Positions 18,849 through 28,398 of a DNA stretch of 46,361 nucleotides are shown in pieces. Under the pieces are notes generated by a model. That model saw only the letters and a program-made list of their open reading frames with translations, did not search any database and was not told the DNA's origin. Source of the stretch: an uncultured Pirellulaceae bacterium. Lineage in GTDB: Bacteria; Planctomycetota; Planctomycetia; Pirellulales; Pirellulaceae. A program made the translations under genes and the position numbers. Every line of letters begins with the position of its first letter. The first letter of the stretch is position 1. Where the stretch lies: the NCBI GenBank assembly GCA_947258905.1, contig CAMYKF010000731.1, forward strand, positions 1 through 46,361, written 5' to 3'.

Positions 18849-19169
18849 CTAGCCGGCTTCGCGTTGCTTTTTCCGGAAATGCGGCGCGGGCACTGCGGGC
18901 GAATGGCCTTGCAGGCGAATCGTGTCGACGGTGCGTCGAGATCCGAGGATGGCAATGGCATGTTCAACGCGGGAAATCTGGTTGCGCAAGGCAAATTCGG
19001 GCGAATTGGCCCGGTGCAACAATGCATCGGACAGTCCGGGAATCTCGCGAATCAGCGCCAGCATCTGCTCCATCTCGGTATGGGGCGATTGCGCCAATTC
19101 CTCGAGACTGCGCAGACGATGGCTGATGACTTCAGCAGTTTCCTGGCTTGGGGTTGCCTGACTCTCCAT
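18849..19169 (-). CDS. short HDOD-like fragment or protein
   Basis: MLALIREIPGLSDALLHRANSPEFALRNQISRVEHAIAILGSRRTVDTI matches only the HDOD N-terminal part; 106 aa. Confidence 0.55.
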   Translation of the reverse strand: MESQATPSQETAEVISHRLRSLEELAQSPHTEMEQMLALIREIPGLSDALLHRANSPEFALRNQISRVEHAIAILGSRRTVDTIRLQGHSPAVPAPHFRKKQREAG

Positions 19170-19186
19170 AATCCCTACCCAAATAT

Positions 19187-20638
19187 CTAACCCAGAAAAT
19201 CCAGCAAGTTGTTACTTTGCAGAATCGACAGCGCTGCGTAGTTGAATTGCATCGTCGTTTGCAGAGTCTGCATTTCCACAATGACGGCCGCCAGATCCGC
19301 CGACTCCTGTTTGTTTAGTCGCGATTTCAAATCGAGTTGATGGTCCTCGTTTCGAGCAGCCAGCTGTTCAAGATCCTGCAACGCGACGGACTGTTCGCCG
19401 ACGTGATCCAGCAAGTGGCTGCTGAGGCGTTCCAGATCCACCGCTCGGCGTTCAAATGCACGGTTCAGTTCCGCATCGTCGAAATGTCGGTTATTCAGCA
19501 AATCATCTTTTAGCTCCAGCAAGACCGTGATTGCATCCGCCGTTCCCGTGAACTCGATAGATTCCGTGCCGGTAAACCGGATGCCGGATGAATCGATATT
19601 GGCGACGCGCCCCGACAATTCGCTGCTTACCACCTGGTTCGAGGAAAAGTCAATATCGGTTGTAGTCTGGCCGCCGTCAGTCGATAGAGTACCGCTGGCT
19701 GACAAAGGGACATCGCCGGAGAATCCCGCAAGCACGGCGGTTGTGTCAATAAACACCACCTCGCCCAGAGGACCTGTCACACGCAGGTTGGTGTCCGTTG
19801 ATTCCCAGTCGACCGCCGCGCCGCCGTTAAGCGAAACACGGCCTGACGTGCCGTTACCGCTGATGTCCTCGATCGTCAGCCGATGATCTCCCATGGATCC
19901 GATGACGGTATCACCCGCTAAGCTATCTGTGCCTGGCGTGATGCCTGATCCGGCGCGGTAGATAGTGGCACTGTGTTGAACGAGCAGGTTCGTACGGCCA
20001 ATTTCGCTGTCGGTACCTGTGCCCGCCTGGGCGCCGGTAGCACCCAGAAACAGGGACTCGCCGCGTGCAGCAGCCTGAAACACCTCAACCCCGGTAAAGG
20101 TAGAGCGGATGGAAATGGACTCACTGATTACCGTTTCGGCGTTCTGTTGAGCACCGGCGTAAACGACCAGCGGAATCGCCAGGCCTGAATCCTCGAGCAG
20201 CTCGAACGGCCGGGTCTCAAACGCGGTCCCTGAATAAAGATAACGACCCTGATCGCGGGAATTGGCGGTGGCCACCAGTTGGTCGATGATGCCGTCGACT
20301 TCGGCAGCCAGAGCGGCACGGTCGGATTGCCCGAACGACTGCGGGGCGTCCAGTGCAATCTGTTTCGCGCGGTTGATCAGGTTGTTGACCTCCAACAGGC
20401 GACTGACGCTGGTGTTCAGGGGCTGCTGCAACTCGGCAATGCGCAGATTTTGCGTTTCCAGCTGGCCCAGCGCACGATTCAGCGTCCGGATCGATCTGGT
20501 CACGACCGGGTTTTCCGACGGCGTCGAGTATTGCAGGCCGGACGAAGCCTGCTGCTGCAGCGTCGCCATGCGAGTCAGGTGGTTGCGGTTTTGATAGATG
20601 GCCGTGCGGGACATCGACAGGGGCGTTATTCGAAACAT
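19187..20638 (-). CDS. flgL: flagellar hook-filament junction protein FlgL
   Basis: RITPLSMSRTAIYQNRNHLTRMATLQQQASSGLQYSTPSENPV; flagellin-like termini; adjacent to flgK. Confidence 0.9.
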   Translation of the reverse strand: MFRITPLSMSRTAIYQNRNHLTRMATLQQQASSGLQYSTPSENPVVTRSIRTLNRALGQLETQNLRIAELQQPLNTSVSRLLEVNNLINRAKQIALDAPQSFGQSDRAALAAEVDGIIDQLVATANSRDQGRYLYSGTAFETRPFELLEDSGLAIPLVVYAGAQQNAETVISESISIRSTFTGVEVFQAAARGESLFLGATGAQAGTGTDSEIGRTNLLVQHSATIYRAGSGITPGTDSLAGDTVIGSMGDHRLTIEDISGNGTSGRVSLNGGAAVDWESTDTNLRVTGPLGEVVFIDTTAVLAGFSGDVPLSASGTLSTDGGQTTTDIDFSSNQVVSSELSGRVANIDSSGIRFTGTESIEFTGTADAITVLLELKDDLLNNRHFDDAELNRAFERRAVDLERLSSHLLDHVGEQSVALQDLEQLAARNEDHQLDLKSRLNKQESADLAAVIVEMQTLQTTMQFNYAALSILQSNNLLDFLG

Positions 20639-20642
20639 CAGC

Positions 20643-22607
20643 CTACCTCACCATATTCATTAGCTCGGCGAGCGTTTCATCGATCGCGGTGATCACGCGA
20701 GTCGCGGCCTGAAAGGAGCGTTGATACTGCAACATCAAGACCATTTCCTCGTTTGGATCCACGCCGGAAATTGCTTCGCGTTCCCTGAGCAGGGAATTGT
20801 CATAGACAGCAAGGTCCGTCTGCATAAACGTCAGTTCATTGACCTCGATCGCGATATCCGCGGTCATGCCGTCAACAAAATCTTCAAACGAAAGACTGTC
20901 GGCAACCAAAGGCTGCTGACGAAGACGTAGCATCCGCTCAATGTTGCTGCCATCGCCAGCGTGGAGAGTCCGTCCCGCGGCAAGCCGATCCGGATGATCG
21001 GAAATCTCGGCTGACACGCGAATATCACCTGCCCGAGTACCCTCAAAGAATGTATTCAGGCCAAGGCCGACCAGCAGCCGTGACGTATCCGCGTCGGCAA
21101 CTGCAAACACCTCAAACGAATCCTTGTCTCCTAGCTGTCCGGACTCAATGGCCAGCGAAACACCGTCTCCCACGTCGATGACCGAGCCAGGTTCATAGCC
21201 CCGACCCAGATTGAATTCCGACAAGACCTGACCCGATTCGTCCAGGACACCGAGGCTGAGCGACTCCGACACGCCCACCTGACCGCTGCCGATCACTTCG
21301 AACCGCAAAGTCCGATTGTCTGTTCCCTGGTAAACTCCCGAAAACGCAATCAATGCATCGCCGGATACCCCGCTACGATCCGGTGCGTCGGGCAGCTGAC
21401 CCGCAAAATCAAAGCCATATCCTGGCTCGGCAAGAATTGACAACGCGTTGGTGTCAGGATTGATGACCGCCTGCAAATGCGGCAGTTGGCTGATTTCATC
21501 TGCGATGTCCTGCAGGGATTGAGTATTGGGATCGATCGAAATGCGGTTCTGGCTAATGCCTCCCTCGGGATCGTGAATCGACACGAACAATTCGCCGCGT
21601 GCGATGTCAAACGGCAACCCGGCATCGGTCAGTGGCAATGACGCATCCCGGACGACACGGTGTGTGGTGAGCAAGTTAAAAGGTCCGGACGCGCTGACGC
21701 CGGTGGACTGAACATGATCGAGTTCCTGAATCAGTGTGGCCGCCAGTTCATCCAGCTGTTGCTGGAGGGCGGGTATCAAGTCATTTAGCGCTTGCGCGCT
21801 GGCCGCCAGCCGGCCGCCGCCAAATTCGAGTGGAGTGGTGCCATCCGGCCTTGTGAACGTCACCGTGCCATCGTTGAGGTAATGGGCCTCGATCGCGAAG
21901 GTTGTATGCGAAATCGAAACGTGATTTTGGGCAAACTGGTAGGCGAAGCCTCGTTCCCGGGGTAATGCCACAATATCGATGGATTCGGCGATCTCGTTGA
22001 CCAATTGCTGATGTGCATCCAGCAGGCTGTTGGGCTGCTGCCCGGCCGCCTGGGCCTGCGTGATTTGACGGTCCAGTCGGGACAGCGCCTCCAGCTGGCG
22101 ATTCACCGATTCGATCTCCTGGTCAATATCCTGCCGAGTGGCGGTTTGCAGGCTTCCCAGATCAGCGGTAATCGAGTTCAGTTCATTCGCCAGAGTTCGC
22201 GACTTGTTGATGACGACGTGTCGCCGGGTGCCGTTGTCAGGCTGACCCTGCCACGCGTGCAATTCGTCAAAGAACTGTTGCAGTCGCTCATTTAGCGATC
22301 CAGCGGAAGGGCTCAAACGACGCTCCACCTGACTGGCGATATTCAGCGCCTGATCAACCTGACTGAGGCTGGCAATATTACGCGTCAGTGCCGATTCCAC
22401 AGCGCGACTGGCAATCTGGTTAATCCGACTGATGCTGGCGCCGGTGCCTCGCCAGAATTGGCCATCATACAGTGGCTGATCCTCTACTTGCCGGACGGTC
22501 TGGCGATGGTAACCCGGTGTGTTGGCGTTGGCGATGTTGTTGGCCACGATATCCATCGCCAGTTGACTGCTGCGCAGCGCGGACAGTCCGGCATTGAAGC
22601 TGAACAT
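20643..22607 (-). CDS. flgK: flagellar hook-associated protein FlgK
   Basis: FSFNAGLSALRSSQLAMDIVANNIANANTPGYHRQTV; C-terminus LMLQYQRSFQAATRVITAIDETLAELMNMVR. Confidence 0.96.
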   Translation of the reverse strand: MFSFNAGLSALRSSQLAMDIVANNIANANTPGYHRQTVRQVEDQPLYDGQFWRGTGASISRINQIASRAVESALTRNIASLSQVDQALNIASQVERRLSPSAGSLNERLQQFFDELHAWQGQPDNGTRRHVVINKSRTLANELNSITADLGSLQTATRQDIDQEIESVNRQLEALSRLDRQITQAQAAGQQPNSLLDAHQQLVNEIAESIDIVALPRERGFAYQFAQNHVSISHTTFAIEAHYLNDGTVTFTRPDGTTPLEFGGGRLAASAQALNDLIPALQQQLDELAATLIQELDHVQSTGVSASGPFNLLTTHRVVRDASLPLTDAGLPFDIARGELFVSIHDPEGGISQNRISIDPNTQSLQDIADEISQLPHLQAVINPDTNALSILAEPGYGFDFAGQLPDAPDRSGVSGDALIAFSGVYQGTDNRTLRFEVIGSGQVGVSESLSLGVLDESGQVLSEFNLGRGYEPGSVIDVGDGVSLAIESGQLGDKDSFEVFAVADADTSRLLVGLGLNTFFEGTRAGDIRVSAEISDHPDRLAAGRTLHAGDGSNIERMLRLRQQPLVADSLSFEDFVDGMTADIAIEVNELTFMQTDLAVYDNSLLREREAISGVDPNEEMVLMLQYQRSFQAATRVITAIDETLAELMNMVR

Positions 22608-22609
22608 AA

Positions 22610-23140
22610 CTAGCAGTCCGTTTTGAGGATATTGGTCGCGTCCTGAGGCGAAAGCCGGCCGGAAGAGGAATAAGTCGGTGCACCAGGTTTCTGGTCCATC
22701 AGTTCCATGGCGATTTGGTGATACAAATCCAGCGACTGGCGGATTAGAAAAGACTGGGTACGGTTGTGTTTTTGAATCGTGGACTCCAATTCCTTGAGGC
22801 GAGCCCGTTGCTGACGAATCGTTTGCGAATGCCCGGCATCCAGCCCGTCCAGCAGTGCACGAACGGTGGCCTGGTCAGCCGGGACTCCCAGATAATCTCC
22901 CAGTACCGTTTTCAGTTCACCCCGCTCCCGGGTCAGCTGCTCCGATTGCCGGGCCAGCGATTGCATGGGGTCGTTTCCCGAGAGTGATTCCGTCAACGTG
23001 GGCGGTAAACCCAGCTGACCGTAGATCGAGTTGGCGAAGTCGATGTAACGCTCAAGCAGTTCAATTTCACGCGACAGATGAGTGATACATTGACGCGCTA
23101 CGTCATGCTTGCTGATGTTTCGGTTTTGTTTTTCGTTCAT
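22610..23140 (-). CDS. flgN: FlgN-like chaperone
   Basis: Helical 176 aa protein between flgK and flgJ, end SSSGRLSPQDATNILKTDC. Confidence 0.65.
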   Translation of the reverse strand: MNEKQNRNISKHDVARQCITHLSREIELLERYIDFANSIYGQLGLPPTLTESLSGNDPMQSLARQSEQLTRERGELKTVLGDYLGVPADQATVRALLDGLDAGHSQTIRQQRARLKELESTIQKHNRTQSFLIRQSLDLYHQIAMELMDQKPGAPTYSSSGRLSPQDATNILKTDC

Positions 23141-23475
23141 GGCATTTCGGCGGGACTTTCTGCCCGCGGGCTGTTAGTCAGGGATTGCTCCAGCAACTGG
23201 CCGATGCCCAGGGAATCGCTGCCGGCCAGATGCTGGCTCATAAACAGGTCAAACATGCTGCCAAACGTATCGGAGCGATCACCGGCGAACATGCCGTCTT
23301 CCGATACGGTCGTGCGCATGGTCTTTAGCAGCATGGCCAGGAACACACTCTCGAATTCCGTGCTGACCGCTGCTGCCGAGTCAGGGTCCTGTGCGGCTGC
23401 CGTCAGGTTGCCGGGGATTCCCCCCTGAATCAGGCTGCCTGCGGGCAATCCGTTGCCGATTCCCTGTATGTCCAA
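23137..23475 (-). CDS. flgJ: FlgJ-like rod-binding protein (no muramidase domain)
   Basis: STEFESVFLAMLLKTMRTTV...FDLFMSQHLAGSDSLGIGQLLEQSL. Confidence 0.8.
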   Translation of the reverse strand: MDIQGIGNGLPAGSLIQGGIPGNLTAAAQDPDSAAAVSTEFESVFLAMLLKTMRTTVSEDGMFAGDRSDTFGSMFDLFMSQHLAGSDSLGIGQLLEQSLTNSPRAESPAEMP

Positions 23476-23494
23476 TTGATTGCTCCGTTAAGAA

Positions 23495-24751
23495 TTACTG
23501 AAACTGCAGCTTGGCGTGCAACGCTCCGGATGCCTTGAGCTGTTGAAATATTGAACTCAGATCGCGTGGCGTCACACCCAGCGCATTAAGCGCACGAGCC
23601 AGTTCGCCGACGGTAACCGCCTGATCGATAACGTTTAGCGGGGAGGAGCCTTCGAAAACATCGATGCTGGTGCGCGGTACCACGGCTGTCACGCCGTCGG
23701 AAAACGGTGCAGGTTGGGAGACCTGCGGTGATTCACCCGTGATGACTGACAGATTGGCGTGACTGATGGCCACGCGAGACAGGCGTACATTTTCTCCAAT
23801 CACCACAGTGCCGGTGCGCTCGTTGATCACTACTCGTGCTTCTTCGTCGGGAATCACGCGAATGGACTGAACCAGCGCAATGAATTGTTGCGGCACGTGT
23901 CCATGACTATGCGGAACCAGCACATCCACGGATCCCGCATCAAAGACGCGGGCATGACCGGACCAGAATTCATTGATCGCCCCGACTATTCGTGACGCCG
24001 TTTCCAAGCCGGGTGACTGCAGAATCAGACGAAACTCGGACACCGATTGCATGTCGGCCCGAGACACCGTTTTTTCGATCGTGGCGCCATTGGCGACGCG
24101 GCCGGTCGTTGGATGATTTTGCTGAACCGAAGCGGCATCCCCCGAGAAACTGAAACCGCCAACCGAAATTGGACCGTTGGCAATTGCGTAGACTTCGCCG
24201 TCGACTCCATAAAGTGGTGTCAGCATCAACACGCCGCCCTGCAAACTGGAGGCGTCGTCGAATGTCGACACCAGCACGTCGATCGGATTGCCGACCTTGT
24301 GTTGCATCACATCGACTTCGGCCGTTACGGTGACCACTGACAAATTGTCGGTTTTATCGAGTGCGTTAAGCCGAATGGCGGCGCGCTGTTCGGGACTGGC
24401 ACGCAAATCAAAGCGTTCCAGCATGTTCAGCGCAAACTGACGTGTAACCGGATTCTTGCTGCCAGTGCCGTTGAGTCCAGTGACCAGTCCCATCCCGGTC
24501 AGCTTGTTGGTTCGATAGCCTTGCAGTCGTGTAATGTCCCTGATACGAACTCCCGTTGAGTGCGACACAGGAATAGCAACCGGAGCAGGCGTGACCGGTG
24601 CAGCTTGCAGTGACATGGGAGCCGGCAGGGTCTCCAGTGCCCGTGGCTGAGTTGACTGGGCACAGCAACTGGCAGCAAGCAGCCAGCTCAGCAATGCGAA
24701 AAGAACCGCTGACAGCGGCCAGCAGGTCGTGTTGGCAGGGATTTTGGACAT
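23495..24751 (-). CDS. flgI: flagellar P-ring protein FlgI
   Basis: RIRDITRLQGYRTNKLTGMGLVTGLNGTGSK; ARVVINERTGTVVIGENVRLSRVAISHANL. Confidence 0.96.
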   Translation of the reverse strand: MSKIPANTTCWPLSAVLFALLSWLLAASCCAQSTQPRALETLPAPMSLQAAPVTPAPVAIPVSHSTGVRIRDITRLQGYRTNKLTGMGLVTGLNGTGSKNPVTRQFALNMLERFDLRASPEQRAAIRLNALDKTDNLSVVTVTAEVDVMQHKVGNPIDVLVSTFDDASSLQGGVLMLTPLYGVDGEVYAIANGPISVGGFSFSGDAASVQQNHPTTGRVANGATIEKTVSRADMQSVSEFRLILQSPGLETASRIVGAINEFWSGHARVFDAGSVDVLVPHSHGHVPQQFIALVQSIRVIPDEEARVVINERTGTVVIGENVRLSRVAISHANLSVITGESPQVSQPAPFSDGVTAVVPRTSIDVFEGSSPLNVIDQAVTVGELARALNALGVTPRDLSSIFQQLKASGALHAKLQFQ

Positions 24752-24768
24752 TTCAATCTCGTTATCGA

Positions 24769-25389
24769 TCAAAATGGCCAAAACTTGTTAACCCGTCGAC
24801 CCAGCCAGCCTTGATTGGTGAAATGGGATTCCGGGCCAGCTCCTTCGTACAAGATCCGCAGTTCAGCCACGTTGCTGGACTGGACGGAATTGTCGGCCCG
24901 AATGTCATGACTGCGTACGATTCCGGAAACAGACAGGCGTTTCTGATCTCCCTCCACCAGAACATTCCTGACGCCCGCAACCACCAGATTTCCGTTGGGC
25001 AGCACATCCACCACGGTGACGGAGAAGCGGTCCTGGAACTGTCGATCGCTGGAGAAATTCACGTCTCCGTCGAATTCGCGGTCCGAGTTCACATTGAACT
25101 GTGCCGATGCAGACCCGGAAGACGGATTGCCAGCATAAGCAAAGCCAGCATTGGCTGAAGATGCTGTCTGTTTGCTCATGCCGCGTGTATCCGAGTTGGC
25201 AACGTCGGTTTCTTCCTCGATCGCAATCGTCAAGATGTCGCCGACACAGCGAGCCTTGAGGTCTTGAAACAAAAATGCCTTGCGCGAATCACGTTGTTGC
25301 CACAACGACTGGGCAGGCAAATCGGCAGCGATCAGAAACAGCGAGCCGCACGCAGTCGCGGCCAGCAAAAAACGGAATACGGAGTGCAT
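24769..25389 (-). CDS. flgH: flagellar L-ring protein FlgH
   Basis: SLWQQRDSRKAFLFQDLKARCVGDILTIAIEEETDVANSD; NGNLVVAGVRNVLVEGDQKRLSVSGIVRSHDI; start at ATG 25389. Confidence 0.94.
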   Translation of the reverse strand: MHSVFRFLLAATACGSLFLIAADLPAQSLWQQRDSRKAFLFQDLKARCVGDILTIAIEEETDVANSDTRGMSKQTASSANAGFAYAGNPSSGSASAQFNVNSDREFDGDVNFSSDRQFQDRFSVTVVDVLPNGNLVVAGVRNVLVEGDQKRLSVSGIVRSHDIRADNSVQSSNVAELRILYEGAGPESHFTNQGWLGRRVNKFWPF

Positions 25390-25411
25390 GTTTAACGATT
25401 CCTTGTGCGGA

Positions 25412-26437
25412 TCAGAGTTCCAATTCGATGCGGGCCGAATCGATGACACGGCCAAAGACAATTTTTTTGGAGCGTGGATTGCGCAGCGGAATGACATCGC
25501 CTGCCTTGCCGGACCGCAGCACTTCCATGCCAGACATCGTGATGCGTAATGATCCCTGCACGGCAACGACCGTCACCAGGTCGCGCGGTCGCACCAGCAC
25601 AGGGTCAGCCGAACCGGCAGCCGCGATATCGACAGCTCGTATGGTTTGCTGCGCTTGCAGTCGCCGCGTCGCGACGCCGCCGCGAACTGCAGTCGATGAC
25701 CACTGGCCATGATCGGGCCGGTCAAAAAGTCTCCGTTCAACGTGCGTGTTCTCGTCATTCAGAACTTCGTTCTTCTCGATCGGACGGCTGGTCACCAGCA
25801 CTTCGCGAAATACGGACGTGCGAGTTGCCACGCGGAGTCGTGACACCAACTGGCTGCCATCGAAGACTCCCAGCGTTACGGATTTTCGTCCGATCAGCGA
25901 ATCGGCATGGTCCAGCGGTTCGAGTGTGAGCCGGGCCGGATCAATGTCAGGCAAATCAGCAGGCACCTGCGGGCGGGAAATCAACTCGACCAGAACATCT
26001 GATTCACCAAAATTCAGACCTTGCGACACGTGACGGGAAATTGCCTGAACAATCGATTCATTGTCGAAGGCAAGTTTTCCAGGCTGAACCCGTACCTCAT
26101 GGGAACCGGTCAGCTGAAATTCCCGGGGCTTGAATCCGGCAATCAGCAAGCGAGCCAGGGCCTCGTCACGACTAATGGCTGTCGATACTCCAGCGTCGCC
26201 CACGGCAATATCAAGCCGCGACATGGCGTTACGCCTGGCCGGCTGGCCTCCATCGAGCTGAGCGAGGTCGCCCAGTGATACGACCTCTGCATCGGTGTTG
26301 ATCGTGGGACGGAGTGCAATGCGCACCGGATCCTGTCCGGTTACGGCGGTCAATGGAAGAATCACCAGTACCGACCATACCAGGACTGCACTGGCAACTC
26401 GTCGATTGCACAAAGGGAAGGTCACATCCATGAGCAA
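25412..26437 (-). CDS. flgA: flagellar P-ring chaperone FlgA
   Basis: SAF-type C-terminus: QTIRAVDIAAAGSADPVLVRPRDLVTVVAVQGSLRITMSGMEVLRSGKAGDVIPLRNPRSKKIVFGRV. Confidence 0.85.
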   Translation of the reverse strand: MLMDVTFPLCNRRVASAVLVWSVLVILPLTAVTGQDPVRIALRPTINTDAEVVSLGDLAQLDGGQPARRNAMSRLDIAVGDAGVSTAISRDEALARLLIAGFKPREFQLTGSHEVRVQPGKLAFDNESIVQAISRHVSQGLNFGESDVLVELISRPQVPADLPDIDPARLTLEPLDHADSLIGRKSVTLGVFDGSQLVSRLRVATRTSVFREVLVTSRPIEKNEVLNDENTHVERRLFDRPDHGQWSSTAVRGGVATRRLQAQQTIRAVDIAAAGSADPVLVRPRDLVTVVAVQGSLRITMSGMEVLRSGKAGDVIPLRNPRSKKIVFGRVIDSARIELEL

Positions 26438-26450
26438 GGATCCGCGGAGA

Positions 26451-27236
26451 TTATCGTGTCAGCTGGGCCGTGTTGGACAGCATCTCGTCGCCGGCCTGAA
26501 TAGCGCGGGAGTTGATTTCATAGGCTCGTTGGGCCGTGATCAGCGACACCAGTTCCCGGACAACCTCGACGTTGGAGCCTTCCAGAAAACTTTGCCGCAA
26601 CGTGCCCACGTTCCCGCCGGAGATGCCGAGCTCGGCGTCGCCCGATCCGTCGGTGGCCGAATAGAGATTGCCCCCCTCGTTGCGTAACCCCATCGGATTC
26701 ATGAATCGATACAGGGAAATGGTGCCGAGTGTGCTGCTGGTCCCGTTCACCGCGGCAGACACGGTTCCATCCACTCCAATGCGCAGATTCGCCAGGGGCA
26801 CGTCGTTGGGCACGGTGATGTTGCCATCCACAACAAATCCGTCTCCGGTCACGAGAAGTCCGTTGCCGTCGATGCGAAGGCTGCCGTCGCGCGTGAAACG
26901 TTCATCACCATTGGGAGTCAGCACCTTGAAAAACCCGTCGCCCTCGATCGCGACGTCGGTGGGGATGCCCGTTTCCTGCAGCACGCCCTGGGTAAACACC
27001 TTGGTGGTACCAACTGCGCGAACACCGCTGCCGATTTGCAGGCCGATGGGAGTCGTTTGACCGGCTGCTACCTCCGAGCCCGCTGTCCGTTCTGTGGCAT
27101 ACAGGAGATCAGCGAAGTCGACCTGGCTGCGCTTGAATCCACTGGTATTTACGTTGGCCAGATTGTTGGCCGTGTTGTCGATCAACAGCTCCTGGGCACG
27201 CATGCCGGTAGCGCTGGAGAAAAAAGCTCGTAACAT
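26451..27236 (-). CDS. flgG: flagellar basal-body rod protein FlgG
   Basis: FFSSATGMRAQELLIDNTANNLANVNTSGFKRSQVDFADLLY; C-terminus EVVRELVSLITAQRAYEINSRAIQAGDEML. Confidence 0.96.
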   Translation of the reverse strand: MLRAFFSSATGMRAQELLIDNTANNLANVNTSGFKRSQVDFADLLYATERTAGSEVAAGQTTPIGLQIGSGVRAVGTTKVFTQGVLQETGIPTDVAIEGDGFFKVLTPNGDERFTRDGSLRIDGNGLLVTGDGFVVDGNITVPNDVPLANLRIGVDGTVSAAVNGTSSTLGTISLYRFMNPMGLRNEGGNLYSATDGSGDAELGISGGNVGTLRQSFLEGSNVEVVRELVSLITAQRAYEINSRAIQAGDEMLSNTAQLTR

Positions 27237-27279
27237 ATTTCATTCCTCCGAAAAAAACGAGCAAACGGCAGTCAGTTTT

Positions 27280-28011
27280 TCAGGAGTCAAACGTTGTGAA
27301 CTGCTGAATCACTTCGGAAATGGAACGCAATCCCTGCTGCGCGGCCTCGAAATGTCGCATGCCGATGATCATGGCGATCATCTCGGTGACCAGCGATGTA
27401 TTGGAAGATTCAAGGCTGCCCTGGATCACGGCGCCTGCCGCGGGCCGCGAAGTCACGTCTTCCGGTGCCCGGAATCGAGTGTCGCCCACCGCTTGCAGGA
27501 CTCCCAGGTTATCGAAGGTTACAAGATCGAGTTGCCCGATCTCTTCTCCTTTGGCGCGAACCGTGCCGTCCGCGTTAATCACGATATCTGACAGCTGTGC
27601 GTCTGCCGGCACCGTTAGTGCTTGCCCGTTTCCCAGAACATTGGATCCGTCAGCCGTGACCAGCCGGCCGTCGGTCGACAGGTGGAAATTGCCATTTCGG
27701 GTGTACATGTTGCCGTTGGGAGTTTCGATGACGAACATGCCCTCGCCATTGATAGCCAGATCAAGCTTGCGCCCGGTGTCGATCAGGTTTCCCTCAGTAA
27801 AGTCGATATAGGTGCGTGCTGAAGTGCTTCCGCGAAGATCGGTGTTCACGTCACCCGATTGCAGCTCTTCGTTGCTGCCACGAGTACTGACAGCAAGGAT
27901 AGTGCGTCGAAATCCGGCAGCGTTGGCGTTGGCCAAATTGTTGGCAATCACATCGTGCTGTCGCGAGGCCACATCCATGGCAGAGGCGTGACTATAAATT
28001 CCAGAGAACAT
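27280..28011 (-). CDS. flgF: flagellar hook-basal body protein FlgF
   Basis: VASRQHDVIANNLANANAAGFRRTIL; LVTEMIAMIIGMRHFEAAQQGLRSI. Confidence 0.85.
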   Translation of the reverse strand: MFSGIYSHASAMDVASRQHDVIANNLANANAAGFRRTILAVSTRGSNEELQSGDVNTDLRGSTSARTYIDFTEGNLIDTGRKLDLAINGEGMFVIETPNGNMYTRNGNFHLSTDGRLVTADGSNVLGNGQALTVPADAQLSDIVINADGTVRAKGEEIGQLDLVTFDNLGVLQAVGDTRFRAPEDVTSRPAAGAVIQGSLESSNTSLVTEMIAMIIGMRHFEAAQQGLRSISEVIQQFTTFDS

Positions 28012-28129
28012 GAGGCGGGTCGCTTTTCCATCAACGGGTCACGGTGGTTGTTGTGCGCGCAAATTGACGCAATGTCGTCATTCGCAATTGGCGGGCCAAC
28101 GCAGGGAAAAACCCAAAAAGCCTGTTTCG

Positions 28130-28256
28130 TTCGCCAAATCCGAACTTTCGCCAAATCCTGGCAGCATGCTGGTGCAAAACGCTGGCGAAAGTTTTTCGCT
28201 GATAGCAGAAATCCGGGACCGTCGACCCGCGACAAAATCCGGATTTGTCGAAAGTT
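28130..28256. promoter_or_regulatory. cluster of four related motif copies plus dyads in the divergent fliL/flgF intergenic region
   Basis: TTCGCCAAATCC at 28130 and 28147 (direct), AACTTTCGCCA (28183-28193, inverted), GAACTTTCGACAAATCC (28239-28255 region, inverted). Confidence 0.55.
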
Positions 28257-28398
28257 CAATTCCCGACACGTCGATATTGTTTGTGTAACCGTCAAAGTCA
28301 GGCGGTTTTGAAAGCAGGGCAGTTGCTTTCACAAGGGCAGAATAAAGGCCGTTTCCGAGCATTCGCTGACGAAGCGGCCGCATTAAGAGTCAGGGCAG

